Shown here in pieces: positions 58,876-60,901 of a DNA stretch of 60,901 nt (its first letter is position 1; each line of letters opens with the position of its first letter). The notes beneath the pieces are model-generated. The model did no database searches. It worked only from the letters and a program-made list of their open reading frames with translations, and was not told the DNA's origin. Location of the stretch: the NCBI GenBank assembly GCA_027013575.1, contig JALWGN010000003.1, forward strand, positions 1-60,901, given 5' to 3'. Made by a program: the position numbers and the translations under genes. Source of the stretch: Desulfurobacteriaceae bacterium (GTDB lineage Bacteria > Aquificota > Aquificia > Desulfurobacteriales > Desulfurobacteriaceae).

Positions 58876-60276
58876 TCACTTAACGGTTACAACTTTCAGC
58901 AGGTTTGTCGTTCCTGGAACTCCCGTGGGAGCTCCCGCAAGAACGATTATCCTGTCTCCCTTCTTAACTAGCTTCCTCTCTTTTGCGGCCTCTATTGACC
59001 TTGCAATTATCTTGTCGGTTGACTCTGCAGGGACGGTTAACAGCGGTTCAACTCCCCACACAAGGTTTAACCTTCTGAAAGTCTCTATGTCGTGGGTAAC
59101 GGCGTAGATGGGAACGGGAGGGCGGAACTTTGCCACTGCAAGGGCCGTTGCTCCGCTCCTTGTAAACGGAACTATCGCTTTAACTTTTACCTCCCTAGAG
59201 AGGTTACAGGCCGACTTTGCCAGCGAGTCCTGAAGGGTGTCTGCAGGGAGCTCCCTGTACCTTTTGTAGGGGTAAATCTTCTCGGCTTCCCTTGCCACTT
59301 TCGCCATAGTCCTTATCACCTTTACAGGGTACTTCCCTACGGCTGTCTCTTCCGAGAGCATAAGGGCGTCTGTCCCGTCTAAAACGGCGTTTGCAATGTC
59401 TGTAACCTCGGCTCTTGTGGGAACTGGCAGGTCAACCATAGACTTTAGCATCTGGGTGGCAGTAATTACAGGCTTCCCTGCCTCGTTGGCCTTTCTGATT
59501 ACCTCCTTCTGGATTACCGGGACTTTCTCTATGGGGAGCTCCACCCCTAAATCTCCCCTCGCAACCATTATCCCGTCTGAAACTCTGAGAATTGAGTCTA
59601 TGTTTTTAACGGCTTCCGGCTTCTCAATCTTTGCAACTACCGGAATCTCCTTTCCAAGGCTTTTAAGGAGCTCTTTCAGCTCTAAAACGTCTTCCGCCTT
59701 CCTTACAAACGAGAGGGCTATAAGGTCAACTCCCGCCTCAACGCCGAACTTTACGTCCTCTCTGTCCTTCTCGGTAAGTGCCGGAACGGAGAGCTTTGTG
59801 TGGGGAAGGTTCACCCCCTTGTGGGAGGTTAAAGGGCCTCCTACGAGTACTTCACAGATGATATCTCTTCCCCTTACTTCCTTTACCTTTAACCTGAAAG
59901 CCCCGTCGGCAAGGAGAATTGTCTCTCCCTTCTTAACCTCTTCGTGGAGCCTCGGGTAGTTTACAGTTATCTTTCCCTTATCGGGCTTTCCTGTTGTGAG
60001 GATTACGGTGTCTCCCCTGTGGAGAAAGAGGGGCTCTTTAGGCAGTTTCCCTATCCTTATCTTCGGACCGCAGAGATCCATAAGAACCGGCAGCGGTCTT
60101 CCCGTTTCGCTCTCAACTTTCCTTACCAGTTCAATCCTCTCTCTGTGTTCCTCCTGTGAGCCGTGAGACATGTTGAGCCTTACAACGTTGAGTCCTGCCT
60201 CTACCATTCTCTTTAAAACTTTCTCTTCGCTTGAGGCGGGTCCTAAAGTTGCGACGATTTTTGTCCTCTTTTTCAA
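58876..60276 (-). CDS. pyk: pyruvate kinase
   Basis: TKIVATLGPASSEEKVLKRMVEAGLNVVRLNMSHG; VARGDLGVELPIEKVP; ATQMLKSM. Confidence 0.97.
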   Translation of the reverse strand: MKKRTKIVATLGPASSEEKVLKRMVEAGLNVVRLNMSHGSQEEHRERIELVRKVESETGRPLPVLMDLCGPKIRIGKLPKEPLFLHRGDTVILTTGKPDKGKITVNYPRLHEEVKKGETILLADGAFRLKVKEVRGRDIICEVLVGGPLTSHKGVNLPHTKLSVPALTEKDREDVKFGVEAGVDLIALSFVRKAEDVLELKELLKSLGKEIPVVAKIEKPEAVKNIDSILRVSDGIMVARGDLGVELPIEKVPVIQKEVIRKANEAGKPVITATQMLKSMVDLPVPTRAEVTDIANAVLDGTDALMLSEETAVGKYPVKVIRTMAKVAREAEKIYPYKRYRELPADTLQDSLAKSACNLSREVKVKAIVPFTRSGATALAVAKFRPPVPIYAVTHDIETFRRLNLVWGVEPLLTVPAESTDKIIARSIEAAKERKLVKKGDRIIVLAGAPTGVPGTTNLLKVVTVK

Positions 60277-60319
60277 AGCGGTTCTCCTAAATCTGTTGTT
60301 GTAGAATATTTTACCCCCT

Positions 60320-60880
60320 GTGAGGGAGGAGGAGTTGAAGAAACGGCTGTTTGTTGGAACTTTTGTTTCACTTCCCGAGTTTAAGGAGGTGAAGTCTTTC
60401 GTTTCCTCTCTGAAAGTTGAGGGAAAGTGGGTTGAGGAGGAAAACCTCCACTTTACCTACAGGTTTTTAGGGGAGTTTGAGGAGGAGAGGATCCCTCAGC
60501 TCGTCGGTTTCCTGAAACAGAAGCTAAAGGGAGCTCCCCAGCCGAAAGTTCTCTACAAGGGGTTGGGAGTCTTCCCAGGTAAGGAGAGGCCGAGGGTTCT
60601 CTGGGTTGGGATTGAGTCTGAAGGAGTTGAAGAGATTAAGAGGAGAGTTGACGCCGCTCTTGTTCCCTTCGGTTTCCCCGTTGAAGAGAGCTTTACTCCC
60701 CACGTAACCCTTTTAAGAATAAAGAAGATGAGGCACAGAGGGAAGTTCAACTCTTACCTGTTTAAGATGAGGAACTTTATCTTTGCCGAAAGGGTAGAGC
60801 CAAAGCTCGCTCTCATAGAGAGTAAGTTGACAGAAAAAGGACCCATCTACTCGGTTGTGGAGGAGTTCTGCCTTGATTGA
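60320..60880 (+). CDS. thpR: RNA 2',3'-cyclic phosphodiesterase (LigT/ThpR family)
   Basis: two HxT motifs: EENLHFTYRFLGEF and FTPHVTLLRIKK; GTG start. Confidence 0.9.
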   Translation: MREEELKKRLFVGTFVSLPEFKEVKSFVSSLKVEGKWVEEENLHFTYRFLGEFEEERIPQLVGFLKQKLKGAPQPKVLYKGLGVFPGKERPRVLWVGIESEGVEEIKRRVDAALVPFGFPVEESFTPHVTLLRIKKMRHRGKFNSYLFKMRNFIFAERVEPKLALIESKLTEKGPIYSVVEEFCLD

Positions 60881-60901
60881 GTATCTGGTTCCCCCTGCGG
60901 T

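Noticed and set aside
60881-60901. Possible downstream gene start at window end
   Set aside because: Too short to identify.

Overview
Window of a bacterial chromosome, probably a thermophilic Aquificota/Desulfurobacteriaceae-like genome (inferred from gene content and codon usage, not searched). The core is a ~27 kb all-plus-strand flagellar basal body/export/hook supercluster (about 14.1-40.9 kb: fliG, fliM, fliN, flgF, flgG, flgA, flgH, flgI, flgJ-like, flhA, flhF, flhG, fliA, fliK-like ORF, TPR protein, flgB, flgC, fliE, fliF, fliH, fliI, flgD, flgE, fliL, short SpoA protein, fliO, fliP, fliQ, fliR, flhB). It is followed by a convergent motE/fliJ/PilZ block. The left flank holds purM-purN, an M16-like protein, inositol-phosphate synthase, panD, an arsR-trxA-trxB-tlpA redox cluster, engB, recN and an NhaD-type transporter. 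The right flank holds a PHP phosphatase, selC (tRNA-Sec), radA, feoB/feoA, an AT-rich orphan pair, ppa, an MCP, a TonB receptor, tRNA-Leu, proC, tolC, a DASS transporter, pyruvate kinase and thpR. Main observations: (1) two genes (an endonuclease III homologue and the TonB receptor) are each broken by an exact short tandem duplication (10 bp and 8 bp), and removing one copy restores a perfect reading frame; (2) the palindromic octamer GGAGCTCC occurs about 30 times, in all three codon frames, suggesting a HIP1-like over-represented motif; (3) a shared operator-like 18-mer and a related perfect palindrome surround feoA/feoB, with a hidden 21-aa membrane mini-protein between them; (4) FliN carries a multiplied W-x-x-AL-x-Q N-terminal motif inside the out-of-frame overlap with fliM; (5) a second, minimal SpoA protein sits in the usual fliM/fliN slot; (6) a strong terminator-like hairpin lies inside the fliK-like ORF; (7) a secreted TPR protein in the operon plus MotE suggests an elaborated motor. 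No CRISPR, transposase, integrase or prophage genes were seen.
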